Positions 63,956-64,000 of a stretch of DNA of 64,000 bases are shown in pieces. Source of the DNA: Cydia pomonella. Its lineage: Eukaryota; Arthropoda; Insecta; Lepidoptera; Tortricidae. Both the position numbers and the translations under genes were made by a program. The stretch lies in assembly GCF_033807575.1 (NCBI RefSeq), contig NC_084715.1, positions 12,139,349 to 12,203,348 on the forward strand, in the 5' to 3' direction. The notes beneath the pieces are model-generated. The model saw only the letters and a list, made by a program, of their open reading frames with translations. It did not search any database and was not told where the DNA came from. The first letter of the stretch is position 1. Every line of letters begins with the position of its first letter.

Positions 63956-64000
63956 TCTTTGTTTACTCACATACTTAGTCACATATACTTACTTATTTCG

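Overview
Organism and overall character. The window looks like nuclear DNA of a moth or butterfly (Lepidoptera). It is AT-rich, has no convincing intact protein-coding gene, and is dense in short dispersed repeats of types I recognise from lepidopteran genomes: tRNA-derived SINEs, a repeat bounded by GGGTTCCGTAC / GTACGGAACCC with an internal run of CAGACAGACGGA, fold-back MITEs, and worn 3' ends of non-LTR retrotransposons. Every open reading frame I could identify is a broken piece of a transposable element. The species assignment is inference from repeat content; the repeat structures themselves are read from the sequence. I see no rRNA gene, functional tRNA gene, CRISPR array, bacterial operon or host exon.

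Layout. 0-8.5 kb: mostly unassigned AT-rich DNA with a TTAA-flanked MITE (0.84 kb), a 39-bp tandem duplication (2.7 kb), a LINE tail (3.0 kb), a fold-back element (4.7 kb), a long-inverted-repeat element (5.0-5.9 kb), a TTATAAC-rich tract (6.1-6.6 kb) and a SINE with A and B boxes (7.7 kb). 8.5-11.1 kb: a cluster of MITE remnants followed by a dying PIF/Harbinger transposon with terminal repeats, a TAA duplication and a truncated transposase. 11-20 kb: sparse, ending in a MITE (18.8 kb) and a LINE reverse-transcriptase relic (19.4 kb). 20-26 kb: two GGGTTCCGTAC repeats and several smaller repeats. 26-35 kb: perfect hairpin, a second MITE cluster made of the same families as the 8.5-9.2 kb cluster, a SINE inserted in a MITE (31.7 kb), and a full SINE on the minus strand (33.5 kb). 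35-38 kb is largely unassigned. 38-42.5 kb: SINE, three TTAA- or TA-bounded MITEs, one split by a LINE insertion, and a LINE 3' relic. 44-59 kb: three near-identical and one truncated copy of a palindromic MITE, LINE relics at 47.4 and 51.3 kb, and an inverted pair of a ~650-bp repeat. 59-64 kb: a MITE with ~65-bp inverted ends (60.4 kb), a LINE copy whose 5' part is inverted relative to its 3' part (61.65-62.10 kb), and a probable MITE at the end.

How the parts relate. There is no pathway or operon here. The organising theme is transposition: cut-and-paste families with three different target-site signatures (TA, TAA and TTAA), copy-and-paste LINEs represented only by 3' or C-terminal pieces, and SINEs. 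Nested insertions (31.7 kb, 39.2 kb) give a relative order of activity, and the near-identity of three palindromic MITE copies between 46.5 and 57.2 kb points to that family being the most recently active. I did not find a new biological system; the items most worth checking are the young palindromic MITE family, the inverted LINE, the Harbinger relic and the several independent TTAA-flanked families.
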